This document shows, in pieces, positions 4,556-5,378 of a stretch of DNA of 5,378 nucleotides; the first letter of the stretch is position 1; every line of letters begins with the position of its first letter. A program made the position numbers and the translations under genes. Under the pieces are notes generated by a model. It did not search any database, was not told the DNA's origin, and was given only the letters and a program-made list of their open reading frames with translations. Source of the DNA: Gammaproteobacteria bacterium (GTDB lineage: Bacteria > Pseudomonadota > Gammaproteobacteria > Arenicellales > Arenicellaceae); NCBI GenBank assembly GCA_003485905.1, contig DNHK01000384.1, positions 1 to 5,378 on the forward strand. Direction: 5' to 3'.

Positions 4556-5378
4556 ATGGGCGATCTAGCCAACATTAAAAACAATTTACCCGCAGAGATT
4601 GCGGATGTATTCAACGCCGACGACCTTGCCGGTGACTTGTACGATGGTATTCAAGCTGGCTTTGCTGTGGTCTCTATTCGTGGTAGTCGCTGGCGCATAT
4701 CCAAGGGTGGCGAAACTGAGCCGGTAGTGAACGCTGATGGTGAGCCAGTAGCATCACTGGAATGTGTTATTGTCAAAGCGTCACGCAATGTAAGCAAAAT
4801 TTTCTATGCTGAAGCCTACGCTGAAGGCGATGCTGAAGCACCTGACTGCTGGTCAGTCGACGGACTCACGCCCGATGCTGGTTCAGGAACACCACAATCA
4901 AAGACCTGTGCCACTTGTCCTCAGAATGTCTGGGGCAGCAAGATCACCCCGGCTGGCAAGAAGACCAAAGCCTGTGGCGATAATCGCCGCATCGCGGTCG
5001 TCCCTCTGGGCGACATCCTGAACAAGAAGTATGACGGTGCTATGTTGTTGCGTGTCCCTGCTGCTTCATTGGCTGACCTCGCGCTGTATGGCAAGGGGAT
5101 GGCGGGTAAGGGTTTCCCCTATAACGCAGTCGGCACCAAGATGGGATTCGATCTTGAAGCTTCATTCCCCAAGCTGACCTTCCGTCCTGTCCGTCCTCTG
5201 ACTGAGGAACAGCTCATGGAAGTGGCTGAAGTAAGTCGGAGCCCACAGGTACAGGCAATCCTTGAGGTTGCTGCTGAGCACGCAGCACCGGCGGCTGCTG
5301 TTGAACCAAAGCCTGAGCCTCAGGCCGCAGTATCACTGGACTTTGAGGAAGAAGTCGAGATTGCTGAGGAAGAAGTCG
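4556..5378 (+). CDS. probable phage ssDNA-binding-like protein, 3' end outside the window
   Basis: The frame is open from ATG 4556 to the last base, giving 274 residues without a stop. CGGAG (4542-4546) lies 9 nt before the ATG. Residues about 35-95 look like a beta-rich, OB-like region (GFAVVSIRGSRWRIS, ASLECVIVKAS). Cys98, Cys118, Cys121 and Cys140 (CATCPQNVWGS and KACGDNRRIAVV) form a CX2C-centred set that could bind zinc. Residues 161-212 give further beta segments (MLLRVPAASL, FPKLTFRPVRPL). From 240 on the chain is Ala/Pro/Glu-rich and ends in a strongly acidic stretch (DFEEEVEIAEEEV), similar in nature to the acidic partner-binding tails of SSB, T7 gp2.5 and T4 gp32. Phage proteins with this C..CP.N..GS pattern are usually found in replication modules. 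The ssDNA-binding call rests on fold guess, tail and context, so it is moderate; a recombination mediator is the main alternative. Confidence 0.7.
   Translation, partial: MGDLANIKNNLPAEIADVFNADDLAGDLYDGIQAGFAVVSIRGSRWRISKGGETEPVVNADGEPVASLECVIVKASRNVSKIFYAEAYAEGDAEAPDCWSVDGLTPDAGSGTPQSKTCATCPQNVWGSKITPAGKKTKACGDNRRIAVVPLGDILNKKYDGAMLLRVPAASLADLALYGKGMAGKGFPYNAVGTKMGFDLEASFPKLTFRPVRPLTEEQLMEVAEVSRSPQVQAILEVAAEHAAPAAAVEPKPEPQAAVSLDFEEEVEIAEEEV
4808..4838 (+). repeat. GCTGAAG repeated at 12-nt period
   Basis: GCTGAAG occurs at 4808, 4820 and 4832, exactly 12 nt apart and in frame, encoding AEA-YAEG-DAEA. It looks like a short expansion inside the loop before the Cys motif of the last gene. Confidence 0.75.
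5345..5378 (+). repeat. 13-bp direct repeat in the acidic tail
   Basis: GAGGAAGAAGTCG is found at 5345-5357 and again at 5366-5378, 21 nt (seven codons) apart, encoding EEEV twice. The window stops at the end of the second copy, so more copies may follow. Confidence 0.85.

Noticed and set aside
4806..5021. 71-codon + strand frame within the last gene
   Set aside because: It is out of frame with the 274-codon open frame carrying the Cys motif and acidic tail.

Overview
The window looks like the replication and early-accessory region of a tailed bacteriophage, or of a prophage derived from one, probably infecting a Gram-negative host. The reasons are tight packing, all genes on the + strand, short overlaps between stops and starts, and a phage-type family A DNA polymerase next to two small nucleases and a single-chain SNF2-like helicase. 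There are no structural, lysis or integration genes here, so lifestyle and host cannot be fixed from the window alone.

Left part (1-3331): the 3' end of a DNA polymerase gene (motifs A, B and C present), then a RecB/Cas4-like PD-(D/E)XK nuclease with a set of cysteines able to hold an Fe-S cluster. Next come a possible 14-codon leader peptide, a VRR-NUC nuclease and a SNF2/DEAD-like helicase that starts 37 nt inside the VRR-NUC gene. Together they form a DNA replication/recombination module.

Junction (3328-3390): directly at the helicase stop codon lies a near-consensus sigma70 promoter (TTGACA, 16 nt, TATAGT). An imperfect 15-bp dyad fills most of its spacer and could be an operator. This is the only clear transcription start signal seen, and it splits the window into two transcriptional blocks, although read-through from upstream is possible because no terminator was found.

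Right part (3390-5378): a chain of small genes coupled by ATGA and TAATG overlaps. It holds two phage proteins of unknown function, a DUF2829 protein (the family of the anti-Thoeris protein Tad2), and a 68-residue protein with a Lys/Ala/Pro-rich tail. The last gene is a Cys-containing protein with a long acidic C-terminal tail that resembles a phage single-stranded-DNA-binding protein and runs off the window. The most interesting element is the putative signal-sponge (Tad2-like) gene placed just downstream of the strong host-type promoter, where early expression would make sense.

No tRNA, rRNA, CRISPR, insertion sequence or attachment site was seen. No stretch over 300 bases lacks a gene.
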